A DNA stretch of 64,000 nucleotides, taken from assembly GCA_027627225.1 (NCBI GenBank), contig CM051033.1:9207501-9271500 (forward strand). Direction: 5' to 3'. The stretch comes from Congeria kusceri. Its lineage: Eukaryota; Mollusca; Bivalvia; Myida; Dreissenidae. Below the pieces are notes generated by a model. It searched no databases. It saw only the letters and a program-made list of their open reading frames with translations, and had not been told where the DNA came from. The position numbers and the translations under genes are program-made. This document shows positions 48,278 through 59,780 of the stretch, in pieces. Each line of letters opens with the position of its first letter. Position 1 is the first letter of the stretch.

Positions 48278-50747
48278 TCCCGGCGTCAGGGCGATAATTA
48301 TGCTACACACATTAAGACATTCTGTGCAATGAATTGAATTATTAGACATATCATTCAACGCATACCCCGTACACCATAAAAATACACAGGCCATTCGAAG
48401 GCAATCTACAGTACATTTTAAACAATATACTGAACATTGACTAAACCAGTAGTAAAACGCATGTGTGTGCTTAAGCTATATTAAAATTAATTATACATAT
48501 ACATTTATAAGCTATATAACTACACGTAGTCTCATTAATAAAATACAATACTTGAGTCAAAGTATCAAGTACATTGCACAACGATGTACACTATGTTTTG
48601 CTGTATTTTAAGCAGAGTTTTACTATCGCTATTCATTAAGGAAGATTCCAAATTACGGTCCAGTTTCAAATTAAAACAATATACACTGCGTCAGAACATG
48701 TACATATAATTAACAATATATATACACGCATGTTCATACAGATAGTTCTTATTATTGTCACATAGTGCGTTGAGACAACACAGAACGCATTACATATTCA
48801 CTTTAATTCCGATATTTATCGATTACAAAAGTTACGGTTGACAATTAAATACCTTGGGTTATGGTAATAATAATAAAATATTGTACGGCTTAATATCCTA
48901 AATAAGTGCACTTGTTTTGACATAATTTATAAAAAGTAATATTCAACGTTAATATGTACACCTGAATGCATTGCCCAAGCATAACAACCGTTATTTGTAC
49001 CACCGAGTATATGGTATACACGTATAAACTGTAAATACTATAAATTATGTCAGAGTCAGCAGTATATTTTTAAACGAGCATATCTTTTGATTGATACTTC
49101 GAGTCTAATCTAAAAGTATCGAAGCCTTAATATGTCAACCAGTCTATAAAAGGCAACCACACTAATTAACAAGGAGTGGTTACTGAGAGACGCACATGGC
49201 GTTTATGTAATTGTATGCCAATCCCATCTAACTATATAAACACCACGTGCATGACCTTTTGTCACCTCCACATGTACTGGCATATACATTAAAATTGGTA
49301 TTGTATGCATGATTAACCTTTTTTCTTAAGAATTGAATCAGTTAAATACGGTTCTATGAGTTTATGTAGGTCACGTCAATGATAAAAGTGGACAAGATGT
49401 ACACAAATGAGAAAAAACGTCACTAAGCTTAAATCAACAATACAGTATGTGCTCCTGTTTTTTTGCCTGCCTTTTTTGCTAAAACTGTTTGCCTCGATGG
49501 AGCAATTGTGAGCTTTAAAATGTGATTTTTATTTAAAAAAACTGTTCCACTTGTTTCTCAAAGCACACATTCTACTGGAAGGAAATTGTTAATTATTGGG
49601 CTCCAATGGGTGACATGCATGATGAGCCCCACCAAGGTGATACCTTTTATCACGAGTTATGTGATAAAAGCTACGTATCAACAAACTATAATTACTTAAC
49701 TTACTTGACCAAGAACAGGCGTTTTGCATATACATTTCTTTATTTTGTTTTGTTCGGAATTATAAATATATATGTCTTCTGCTCCCAAGATCATTAATCG
49801 ACAAACTGTATGTAGTTAATATGTTCTAAAGAACGCTTTCCATTCCCAGAATATTAATTTTATCACATATATTGTGTAAACAGTATCAACATTCAATAGC
49901 TCTGAATCTTCTAAATATATATTGTTTGAGTATATTAATAATTGCTATTTCAGTAAAGTCATGGTGACTTACATATACTATTATTTTGATCTAGTGAACA
50001 GAGACTATTGTGCTTCAATGTATACATTGCTTCTTTAATAAGCAGACAAACCAATTGTCAGTGTACCGAGTATGTAAAATGTTATGTTAGATGAAGCGTT
50101 TCGGATATCTGTTGTTGTCAATTTTAGCAGTCGACTGTATTTAACATCTTTGCCAGTGTTTGCAAACAAACAAACAAACAAGTATGTATACAAAGAATAT
50201 CCATATGTTGTTTTTCTCTACATACACGGCGGAAATATTCAAAATATTGACCGGTCACGGGGGATATGCAATAAAATAAAATTACTGTCCTCTCTCTTGG
50301 CAACTTTCTTCCTTTCTTAACTAATGTTATCCGAAAATGCCTGAGTTCGATCGCAAACCACAGAAGGTTCTCAAAGACAACAGGAACGATTCTACCGAGG
50401 AAACCTGTTCGAATAAATAAAGCATGCATCATATGGACCAATGTTCGATGTCTAATTAACTGATTGACACTTGTTGGTATTTAATTCTACAATTCGAATT
50501 GAACACAGCATAGCTGATTGACATATCATACATATTCTGAACAATATTTGTCGGTGGAATATCTTTTATTGCATTGTTTTCGCTTCTGGTTCCTGTCTGT
50601 TGTTTCAATATACCAGTCAGACCGAATTAACACTGTAACATTGTATGTGGTCAATGCCACTCATCCAACTTCCCCGTGAAGCAGTCTGACACCAAAATAA
50701 GTTTAGAACTTGTCTTTCATGAGGAGTTTTACAAAAGGGCCTTTTTA

Positions 50748-51449
50748 AAGGCCCTGTCATACTGTGGCGAATTTGAGCTACGAGTTCTGACGATCGAGAC
50801 TCTCCTCAACTCGCTTGGTGTCGTGTGGATCTTGTACACATGTCGTTCTTTGTCGCAGTGATGTTTACTTATGTCTTCTCATGTTGCCAGAACTCGCCAA
50901 GTAGAGGCGAGAATTTAAAACCGTTTATAATTATCGCCGCTTCTCGGCGACATTTTATTCAAGTACACCTGTTGAAGACATGTCGAAGGGATCTCGCGAA
51001 CTCTCAAACACACTCGAACACATTCCATAGACATGTCTTCCCTTGTCGTAGAGTTTCGCCGTATATCATCGTTCTTCGACATAACACGAGTTTGCTGCAA
51101 GTCTTGGAGACTTGCCTACGATATCTGCTTATCCGTTTCTCGTAAAAGGTCATCATAAATTCGTGCTACTTTCCTCACAAGTCGTAAAGACTCGTCCACA
51201 CTCGTAAACTCTCGAAGACAAGTATTCGATTGTCAAACAGATATCGTACTCATATCTAGGCTGAGCTCGTGATAAAATGTGATTATTGTACTTGTGTTGT
51301 GTCAATTTCGTGTCAAAGTTAAAGAGAACTCAAACAAATGTCATCTTAAAACATTTCCGCGACCAACTCGCCCACTTTACGGCGAGTTATAACTCGCCAG
51401 AATTCGTAGAGAACTCGAAGCTCAATTCGCGACAGTGTGACAGGGCCTT
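50748..51449. mobile_element. Non-autonomous TIR element in copy B (~700 bp)
   Basis: AAGGCCCTGTCATACTGTGG at the left end is matched by reverse-complementary CAGTGTGACAGGGCCTT at the right. The TIR is about 31 bp and continues into GCGAATTTGAGCT / AGCTCAATTCGC. The interior is rich in short CTCG/CGAG-centred motifs (CTCGCCAAGTAGAGGCGAG and similar). Copy A has a continuous AAAGGGCCTAAG at the equivalent point. Target-site duplication length is ambiguous because the flank itself reads AGGGCCTT. No transposase frame. Confidence 0.8.
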
Positions 51450-52007
51450 AGTTACATCAAAAACGACTGCAATCTGTCAAATGCACTTACCACATCGTTA
51501 ACTTCGTCAGTTTGCACTTATAGGGAATACAATGGTCCATTATATAAATATCGTAAACGGTTATTATTTCTTAACAAAGTCACACATTTGATTTTGCACA
51601 AGCATATATTTGATCACTCATGAGGTTATGCATTCGAAATGAGTTTTTTTGTAGTTCTCTAATATAACGCTAATGCGTGTTATAACATATACGAGATGAG
51701 TTAACAGTTAATGTGAAACATGGCACTGTTGATAACGTAAACATGTTGCTTTGTATTATTGCTAAATGGTTTAAACAGGTATGTCATTTACATAATAGAA
51801 AGTCATAATATTTATGCACTGCGTAACATGATGTTCTGCACAGTTACAAATGTAATTTATCGCCATATCAACCATGTAATATTGTACTTGTAGTTATGGC
51901 GAATTGAATGATCCGTCAGACGAACATGCAATAAAACAATAAACGTATTAAACATATGGTAACATCTCAACACATGAACATCAGTTTGTTATCTGCGAAA
52001 ATCTTTG

Positions 52008-52244
52008 ATGCTATTTTGCAAAACGTCTTGTATTAAGTACAAATCCATTAAAAGATTATCATTAGTTAAGGTAGAAATGTTTCGCGAAGCTCACTGGGTA
52101 TTCATAAATATGTATTGCTTCACTAGCAATAACGGACATATGTTAGAGATATTGTTTTTGTTCAGTGGTATTTTTTTAATTTCATTATACAATAAGTATA
52201 TCAGTAAACATGGAAAAAGTGTCTTAATTTCCAAACAAATCTAA
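52008..52244 (+). CDS. Open frame shared by both duplication copies (copy B, 78 aa)
   Basis: Same start, length and stop as the copy A frame. It shares the REAHWVFINMYCFTSNNGH block but differs at many residues in the hydrophobic part (LEILFLFSGIFLISL). No motif is recognised. The frame being open in both copies is mild support; the largely replacement-type changes are evidence against. Confidence 0.25.
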   Translation: MLFCKTSCIKYKSIKRLSLVKVEMFREAHWVFINMYCFTSNNGHMLEILFLFSGIFLISLYNKYISKHGKSVLISKQI

Positions 52245-53217
52245 AATTAAACAAGAGGGTATTAAGTACTAATTATTGATGAACAGATATGTATGTACAT
52301 GTATTGATTAGATTTAAGAAATTTTATGTTTATTTACTGATGAAATTAGTATGGCATACATTATGAAACATACCAAGTTACTAGTAAATACATCGTATAT
52401 AGTACAACCTGTTTGATTCTGCCTGCATTCATTCTCTAACTTGCATTCAAACATAACTATAAGAAAATTTATGCAAGGACGTGAATGCGTGCATCATCAA
52501 GCATAGTCATAACAATTTGCATCTCATTGCAGCAAGTTTGAATACAAATTACGACATACACAGATGCCAATTACCTGCTATTATTGGCCTGATTTACACA
52601 CAGTTACAAAAGAGACAATTTTTGTCAGACTAGTATCGAGTTGAACCGGGTTTTGTTAGAAACAGACGCACTACTGACAAATCATACCAGATGTAATCCG
52701 TCCAAAATATAACCCATTGTCTAAAGGGTATTAATTTTTCGCATGGATTGTACATATGTTTATATAATTAATCAACACGTACACACTAGGGTTCGCAGTA
52801 ATTGTATGGTTTTGTGTCCGTCTTGAAAAAAATGCGCGTAAGGTCCGTTCTTACCCAGTAAGTATTTATATGCTATTCACAAGAAACACCAATAACTGGA
52901 ACTACACATGAATGGAATTTAAAATGCACATAATTCCATCGAAAATAAGCGTTCGGGGTTTCCTGGGATACTCTATTTTACAACGTATCCTTAACTAGAT
53001 TTTAACATTCACTTGTCTAATATATTCAAGATGATGAATGCTTGACATTATGTTACGCAGCAAAAGCTATCAGTAAGATACATTCCTGATATTCATTGCA
53101 CAATTTGGACAATAAAAATTATGTTTATGAATTGCATACAGATGCATACAGGTAGGAATAAGAAATAACAGGAATACATTTTTTAGATTAAGCAAAAAAA
53201 TAAATAAATAAATTTAT

Positions 53218-53263
53218 ATAGGAATAACGAAACGCCTGTGACATCATCAGGAGAGAAACCCTT
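53218..53263. mobile_element. Half of a MITE (family of 63,228) in copy B
   Basis: ATAGGAATAACGAAACGCC and CATCAGGAGAGAAACCCTTA match the left terminal repeat of the complete element at 63,228-63,485. Only this ~46-bp arm is present, next to the two-unit remnant of the 40-bp minisatellite, and copy A lacks it. Confidence 0.65.
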
Positions 53264-55410
53264 ATTACCATCCGCTAGGACACGTGTTTAGATTGTTCGT
53301 TAATGCAATAAATGCCAGGACATTATTTAATAATTTTCGTACATTCAGTGTGAAACCATTTTGTTTCAAACCTAAGCTTCATTTGAAAATTCACGTAGAA
53401 CACAATATTATTCACTATTTTATAGCATGATTTCAATAAAGAATTGCTTTACATTATGATAATAAAAATGTCAATGTGCATGATGGATGTATGTATACGG
53501 ATATTGTAAGAATATTAACATTATACAGCTGTAACGTACGTTTATACCATTTATGATTGTTTCAGATAAGTTGCCAGCAAATTTTATTAAATTAATATTA
53601 AATGCCAATTGAATTTGCAGAAATAAAAACATTATGTCTTAAACCATTCCGATCAGCCTACTGTCAATTTTGGCTGTCTGTACACTGGCTGAATGATTAC
53701 CTTTAGCATTACTTTTTGCCGAACAAAAAATACGTTTAAGCTTGCATTATTTATAACGGAGCTACCTGGAAATGTTCCAGAATAAATGAATTTTAAATAA
53801 ATATTCATTAATTGAGATGTGTAAAGAACTAAATTTGCTGGACAAAGCCATGTTTGTTGAAGATGTTTCGCTATGTGCGTCCTATCATAGTTGCCTATCT
53901 TATATAGCATAATGAATTGAAGGAACAACGTTTGGATTAACACTTAACACTAAACACACATTCCAAGTAGGATGTAAGGGTATGTGATAGTGCGTTGTTG
54001 ATGTAAACACATTTATCTGATATTAAAGAACTTGACAATGTGTTTATAGTGTCGGCCGCGTATAATTACAATGTAAATGTACATGCAAACGTATTCAGCA
54101 TACATGTACGTCGAATTACCTATATTTGACGATTTTCGTTGGACTGCTGCGAGAGAATTACTAGACCGTTTAAGGTTTTGCCATCAAAAGTACAAACTCA
54201 TCCCCAGCTATCATCAACTGATTAATTTACATCGAACATTTCATTTCCATTTTATCGACCATCACAAACACGTCAACAGCTTTACCACGAGTTATTTTGT
54301 GTTAAGCGTTAAACACGTGCATGATTGGATAAAATCATAGTGAAATGTACTAATAGTAATTAGTAATAACTGACTAAAGACAAGTAATAACGAATCAACA
54401 CCTTGTATGCAAATGTAAATTTTTATCATAAACCTATTTATATCAAGTGGATTACTTTGCCGTGTAATGTCTGTTTCCTAGGTAGAACTTGTACATACTA
54501 TTTATAAGAATTATTACCGGAATCTTCCTATAGTGGGGACCGGCCTTAAGATCTGCGAATCACAAGCCGAAAGTCAATGCAAAACAAATTACGTTTCGTA
54601 AACTGACCATAATCGCTAGTGCATGGCACACTAGGACGAAATAATTAACTGTAAATAATAACAATCGACATTACTCTGGCTTTCAATTGCTGGTGCATGC
54701 AAGTTAATATATTAAACCGAAATAAAAATAACTATGTAATTGACTTTAAGATTACTGTTCGGACTAATTAATTCAATTATGGTTGAGAAATTAGTTCAAC
54801 TTATGTGCAAACACGTTTTGACTAAAAACACTGGTTTAAGCTACTTTCTTTGAAATATTTCTTCATGGTATGTCTTGGTTTCTAAAAAGCCACTAAGTCA
54901 TCGAAATGGAGAAAATTGTGTCAGACATGTACGCAGCTATAAAATAGTTAAGTTTTTTGTTGGATTGCGCTTTGTGCTGTTATGAATAGATTTCAATGAC
55001 ATTAAGGGGAAACATCCTATAATGTCGCAACTAATTCGACAAATAGAATATGAGCGAGTGAACTTTTTGCTTCAGTGTGTTTATGTTTCTTTAAGAAACA
55101 TAGTGTTTAGAAACAAATTGCTTCTAATTATTTTGCTGTTTGCGAGTTATTTAGTTCGGGACAAGCTATGATTGAGCTACGGATAATAGTGTATAAGAAT
55201 TCCTTTAATCGTCATTCCAGGTCATGCTTATCGTTGTGGATGCACTTCATTACAAAGCAATTCATCACAAACTTTTGCTAGGATAAACATTGTTATGTCT
55301 GAAACTTAATTAATAGCTGATTGATGAAGATGCTTATATGACAATCAAGCAATTACCATAGGCTGATGTTGTAGTAAAGAATGTGTCGACTAAAAATAAA
55401 TACACCTTCG

Positions 55411-55630
55411 GAAATACGTATTGATCAGCATCTTGAAATACGTATTGATCAGCATCTTGAAATACGTATTGATCAGCATCTTGAAATACGTATTGATCAG
55501 CATCTTGAAATACGTATTGATCAGCATCTTGAAATACGTATTGATCAGCATCTTTAAATACGTATTGATCAGCATCTTGAAATACGTATTGATCAGCATC
55601 TTGAAATACGCATTGATCAGCATCTTGAAA
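55411..55630. repeat. Minisatellite, 24-bp unit, about 9 copies (copy B)
   Basis: The unit is GTATTGATCAGCATCTTGAA plus ATAC. Copy A has a single degenerate unit at 44,362-44,386 (TTATTGATCAGCTTCTTGAA). The period is divisible by three, so several frames on both strands stay open (repeats such as YVFQDADQ); these are not genes. Confidence 0.97.
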
Positions 55631-56280
55631 ATGACAGCTGAGGAGCAGTGCGAGATTGTTGTAAATCAACATTACTTAGTGTATCAACGACTACTTAAAT
55701 CGTATTATATTCACCGACACTTAAATTGGATGTATTTTCGCAAATTGTTAGTAACCCACTCTATGTTTAATTTCTAAATATTGTAAACGATCGTATATGT
55801 CCATATTATTCATTTTGTAAATGGAGTTTCTTTTCCGTAATTTCGGAATGAAAAGTAATCGTAGTTCTTAATTGATTTCACATTTATTTGTATTTTATGA
55901 ATTTTACTTACTTTACTATTTGCAATTGTTTACTGTTGAACAGTGTATGCAGATTACTTGAATTTTGCTACCGAACAGTTTAACAGGATAAAATACTTGT
56001 TACAATGTTTGCAAAGTCAGACAATCGTGGGTGGTTGCTCTCTTAAGATGTCGTCAGCGTGATAAAATTAAGAAACCGCAGCATAACCAAGCATTCAAAT
56101 TTCAATATAGTAATATTGAAAATAACGCAATTTAATTATATATGTTGAATTGAATAAGAATGAAGACAATTGGGAAAAAAGTTATAATTAGAAGTATAAG
56201 TATTAGGAACATCGACATTTGAGATAACGATGTTCAGCTTTATTCGACATGTAATAATAAGTGCATAGAGTAGTAATTAA

Positions 56281-56606
56281 TTATTCTAACACGATATTCG
56301 CTATTTTTCCTATAGACAAATAACACAAATAACGTTTAAAAAGTACCCAATCAACAACGCAAATTGTAGTCCTGAATCTGAGCGGTGCATAGAAAAAGTA
56401 GTTCCAATTCCAATTGCAAAAATATAAGTCTAAGTTATAATCGAAATAATTTTCGCATTATCGTCATTTATCGGCCAATAAACAACGCTTTGTCGTTATT
56501 ATGCTTGGCTATTAAACAACTCGGGCTGACGCCTTCGTGGTTTAATTTATACGCATCAGGACACCAAATCGTTGTTTATTGGCCGATAAACAACGATAAG
56601 TCGTTA
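56281..56606. mobile_element. Hairpin MITE-like element, family H, copy 3
   Basis: Paralogue of 45,868-46,206 carried along in the segmental duplication. The inner inverted repeat is clearest here: TTATCGGCCAATAAACAACG at 56,469 and CGTTGTTTATTGGCCGATAA at about 56,570. Confidence 0.8.
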
Positions 56607-57140
56607 ATGGCATCCGTTAAAAACATGATCTTAATGATTAAATGTATCGCTTAATGGTGCAATCCAGCCATTTAATTGCCTCAAAATGTATGTTATATTA
56701 TCAACACATTTACTAAACTTGCGGGAGCAAAGGTTCCAACTTCTACGATATATGATAATTTTATTGCAAGAGAAATGACATTCGTTTGGCATATTATACC
56801 TCATCCCAACCTAAAAATAATCGAAACCGTTTATCGACATGATGTATATTTTGACGGTGTTACTATATGTAATCAGCTCAATGTCGACGTAAGTGATCGT
56901 TGTTTGATGTATTGTACTAGGTATGTAGATTACCCGTACGGCGTTATCTGTTGGAATGTTAATTTAATATTTCTGTATCTTTACTAGTCACCGCGACGCA
57001 AATATCTAACCGCATGGGTTCTTAAGGAATCGGAAAACAAATAAAGGCCTTCAAGTTAAGAATAATTATTGGCACTTACTCTACATAGGAACGATTCTCT
57101 GTTCTCATTGTGTTGAAGGACAATTTTTTACTATGTTTAC

Positions 57141-57183
57141 CAGCTGAATAGTTATAGCACTTGCTGCCTAGGCTTTTGCATTA
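57141..57183 (+). repeat. 43-bp block duplicated at 58,440
   Basis: CAGCTGAATAGTTATAGCAC and the following TTGCTGCCTAGGCTTTTGCA (to ATTA) recur at 58,440-58,482 with one mismatch. It lies in a copy-B-specific stretch. Confidence 0.95.
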
Positions 57184-57239
57184 CTTTACATACAAACCAT
57201 TGCTACTGTGTTTAAAGCGAACTGATAAACATTATACGA

Positions 57240-57498
57240 ATCGTGTCGTGGGTAAACCGGGCTTAATGCATGTGCGTAAAGTGTCATCCCGGATTAGCCT
57301 GTGCAGTCCACACAGGCTTATCCGGGACGACACTTTCCACCTTCAGTTGATTTATGTTTAAAAGAGACATATTTGAAACAAAAATACCAAAAAAGCTTAA
57401 AGTGTCGTCCCGAATCCGCCTATGCGGACTGCACACGCTATTCCGGGACGACACTTGACGCAAATGCATTTAGCCCGGGTTTGCGACGGCGCGCCTCA
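57240..57498. mobile_element. Double-hairpin MITE in copy B
   Basis: Terminal inverted repeats of about 64 bp (AAACCGGGCTTAATGCATGT.. at 57,254; the inverse ends ..TTTAGCCCGGGTTT at 57,482). Each arm is itself a hairpin, e.g. GGATTAGCCTGTG..CACAGGCTTATCC with flanking AAGTGTC / GACACTT. Copy A lacks it. I associate this sequence from memory with a very abundant repeat of heterodont bivalves, especially Dreissena; that is recollection, not a search. The preceding 57,082-57,239 is also missing from copy A and unassigned. Confidence 0.85.
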
Positions 57499-57566
57499 TA
57501 ATTATTTATCTCTTTGCTTTGTTCGCGTGTTGTGTTGAGTGAGTGCTGCATATAATGTATAGCACT

Positions 57567-57648
57567 GGCAAATGATCGCTGTCCTGATATGAGTCCTAAA
57601 TGTAAAAAGCTACATTTGAATGCGAATCATATGATATTAATGACACAG
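57567..57648 (+). other. Highly conserved block between duplication copies (copy B)
   Basis: Counterpart of 48,196-48,277. The same frame hits TAG soon after the block, so if it was an exon, copy B no longer extends it. Confidence 0.3.
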
Positions 57649-58439
57649 CTCCGGCGTTAGGGCAATATTAATTCTACACACTTTGATACATTCTGTGCTA
57701 TGAATTGTATATTTAGACATAATATTCGGCGCATACCCCGTACATCATAATAATACACAGGCCATTCGAAGGTAATTTACAGAGCATTGAAACTAGTAAA
57801 ACGCATGTTTGTGCTTTAGTTATATTAAAATAAATTATACATGTACATGTACATGTACAAGCGATACAACTTCATGTAGCTAAATTAATAAAATACAATA
57901 CTTGAGTCAACTTATTAAGTAAATTGCAAAACAATTTCAAAAGGACATTAAATACATCTGTCAAAAGTAAGTTATGTTTTGTTTTATTTTAAGCTCAGTT
58001 TAACCATTGCCATTTATTAAGGAAGATTAAAAATTACGTTCCCATTTCAAACTTAAGCACAATACATTGCACCAGAACATGTACATGTAATTATCAATAT
58101 ATACACGCTTGATCATACAAATATTTCACGTTTGTGTCACATATTGCGTCTAGACGAGACAGAACGGGTTACATATTGACTTTGATTGCGATATTTATAT
58201 GTTTCATTACACAAATACGGTAAAAAAACAAGTGTATACCGTGGATTATGTTAATAATAATAAAAAATACAGCCTTATATCCTAAATATGTGCACTTGTT
58301 TTGACATAATTCGCAAATAATAATATTCATTGTTTATATGAACTCATGAATGCATTGCCCAAGCATTGCAAGCGTTATTTGTACCATAGAGTATGGGTTC
58401 TCGTACACTGTGTGATAATATCAACATTATAGTTATAAA

Positions 58440-58482
58440 CAGCTAAATAGTTATAGCACTTGCTGCCTAGGCTTTTGCATTA
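58440..58482 (+). repeat. 43-bp block inside the 5' end of the Penelope-like insertion
   Basis: Second copy of 57,141-57,183. It is bracketed by near-identical TGATAATATCAACAT (58,412 and 58,483) and followed by TGATAATATCAGCAT (58,534), suggesting filler DNA captured during insertion. Confidence 0.9.
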
Positions 58483-58532
58483 TGATAATATCAACATACG
58501 TTCTTAATGATATTATGAACATATGTTGATAT

Positions 58533-58931
58533 GTGATAATATCAGCATATTTTTCTCAATTCAATAGTAGTATTACTGGTTTAACATATGATTTGCACAA
58601 TGGTGTAAATTGTACTTCACGTGATGTTATATATCTTATTACATGTAAAACATGTAACAAACAATATGTAGGACAAACCAATCAAAATCTTTCCCGCAGA
58701 ATGAATAACCATAGATTTTATACAAGAAACTGTTCAATAAATCCTGTATCACATGTTGCAACCCTTTTTGGGTCTCTAGACAATAATTGTACATTGCCAG
58801 ATTTCTCTTTTGTTCCAATAGATGTTGTTCATAATAATCTAGACCGTCTATGTAAAGAAACATTTTGGATACATAAATTAAAGACTATGCTTCCTAACGG
58901 TCTTAATAACAAAGTGCTGTACGATATATAA
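58533..58931 (+). CDS. GIY-YIG endonuclease, C-terminal fragment of a Penelope-like protein
   Basis: About 130 residues ending in TAA; the first codons belong to junction filler and there is no ATG, so the frame is a 5'-truncated fragment. The key block is DVIYLITCKTCNKQYVGQTN followed by LSRRMNNHR: Tyr of the GIY-like strand, YVG for YIG, and the catalytic Arg helix. The CKTC pair is the usual Penelope zinc-type insertion. Further on, DRLCKETFWIHKLKTMLPNG matches the family pattern in which a Glu and a WI..L block precede a Pro/Asn-Gly turn. In the full element this domain nicks target DNA. No frameshift is seen in what remains, but the fragment cannot act alone in retrotransposition. Confidence 0.88.
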   Translation: MIISAYFSQFNSSITGLTYDLHNGVNCTSRDVIYLITCKTCNKQYVGQTNQNLSRRMNNHRFYTRNCSINPVSHVATLFGSLDNNCTLPDFSFVPIDVVHNNLDRLCKETFWIHKLKTMLPNGLNNKVLYDI

Positions 58932-59170
58932 TACGTTCACATACTTGATATATATTCGATGTTTGCCTATTACTATGTGTTTTTATTATATTATAATTAA
59001 TAGGCTGATGAATCAACTGTGATCCATCATTTTATACTATCATGATTATGTGTTCTATATATGTCAGCATAATGCTATTTTACATGTCTTACAGGTCATC
59101 ATTTTTCCTCAAACGACGTAACGTCACTGTATGAAGTCGACGTCACTTCCTTTGTTTATGTTTATTATTT

Positions 59171-59240
59171 TTATTACTACTGATGAAGGCATCATGCCGA
59201 AACGTTTTGTGTATTAAAATTAAATAAACAAACGTGTTTG
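59171..59240 (+). ncRNA. Hammerhead-ribozyme-like motif in the Penelope 3' region
   Basis: CTGATGA (59,180-59,186), one extra A, a GGC-AUCAU-GCC stem II (59,188-59,198) and GAAA (59,199-59,202) form the conserved core. Stem III can be drawn as ACGUUU with AAACGU (59,202-59,207 with 59,229-59,234), but the next base is G, unfavourable for cleavage. A shorter AC..GU stem III gives GUA at 59,211-59,213 as a possible cleavage triplet. Stem I pairing is weak in this copy. Hammerheads are documented in Penelope-like terminal repeats; activity here is uncertain. Confidence 0.5.
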
Positions 59241-59780
59241 TGCGATAATTATTAGTATTACCATAGAGTATATGGTATATACGTATAAACTGTAAATTCT
59301 GTAAATTATGTCAGAACCAATAGTGTATTTTTAAACGAGCATACCTTTTGATTGTTTCTTCGAGACTAATCTAAAAGTATCGAAGCCTTAATATGTCATC
59401 CAATCTATTTAAGGCAACCACACTAATAAATAAGGTGCGGTTACTGAGTGAAGCGCATGGCGTTTATGTAATTGTATGCCAATCCCATCTAAAAATATAA
59501 ACACCACGTGCATGGCTTCTTGTCACCTCCACATTTTATGGTTATAAATGAAAATTGGTACTGTATGCATGATACATCTTTTCTTTTAAGAATGCATTCA
59601 CTAAATACGGTTCTCTGCGTATACGTAGCTCACGTCAATGATACAAGTTGACAAGATGTACAAAAGTGAGAAAAAACGTTACTTAGCTTTAATCAACAAT
59701 ACCGTATTTGCTTCTGCTTTTTTTTTTTTGCTGCCAGTAGTGTACATTTTGAAATATGTGTAAACTGTTTGCCTCGATAC

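Larger units (their letters stand above)
33705..50335 (+). repeat. Segmental tandem duplication, copy A
   Basis: Long collinear similarity to 50,340-62,870. Anchors: 33,715-34,040 with 50,342-50,600; 34,500-34,770 with 51,975-52,250; 35,220-35,560 with 52,700-53,020; 36,530-36,778 with 53,350-53,600; 41,735-42,110 with 53,605-53,960; 42,955-44,390 with 54,005-55,420; 45,360-46,200 with 55,735-56,606; 47,640-48,960 with 56,645-58,340; 49,005-50,140 with 59,260-60,985. Intervening gaps are accounted for by element insertions, minisatellite expansion and some deletions. Outside the features listed separately, I see no protein gene in the duplicated unit. Confidence 0.9.
58395..59258 (+). mobile_element. 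5'-truncated Penelope-like element with 13-bp TSD
   Basis: TACCATAGAGTAT flanks the insertion on both sides (58,382-58,394 and 59,259-59,271). Copy A has one such site (TACCACCGAGTAT, about 49,000), so the 864-bp insert is precisely delimited. It contains filler at the 5' end, the GIY-YIG end of the Penelope-type polyprotein, and a 3' UTR with a hammerhead-like motif. The reverse transcriptase domain is missing. Penelope-like elements are known for GIY-YIG endonuclease, frequent 5' truncation, variable target duplications and hammerhead motifs. Confidence 0.85.

Noticed and set aside
49225..49250. TATA-like promoter CTATATAAACACCACGTGC
   Set aside because: Copy B has AAATATAAAC at the same place and no gene start follows in either copy; AT-rich background makes such matches common.
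55334..55777. Repetitive open frames of 77-118 codons on both strands
   Set aside because: They arise from a 24-bp minisatellite whose period is divisible by three; the paralogous locus has a single unit and no such frame.
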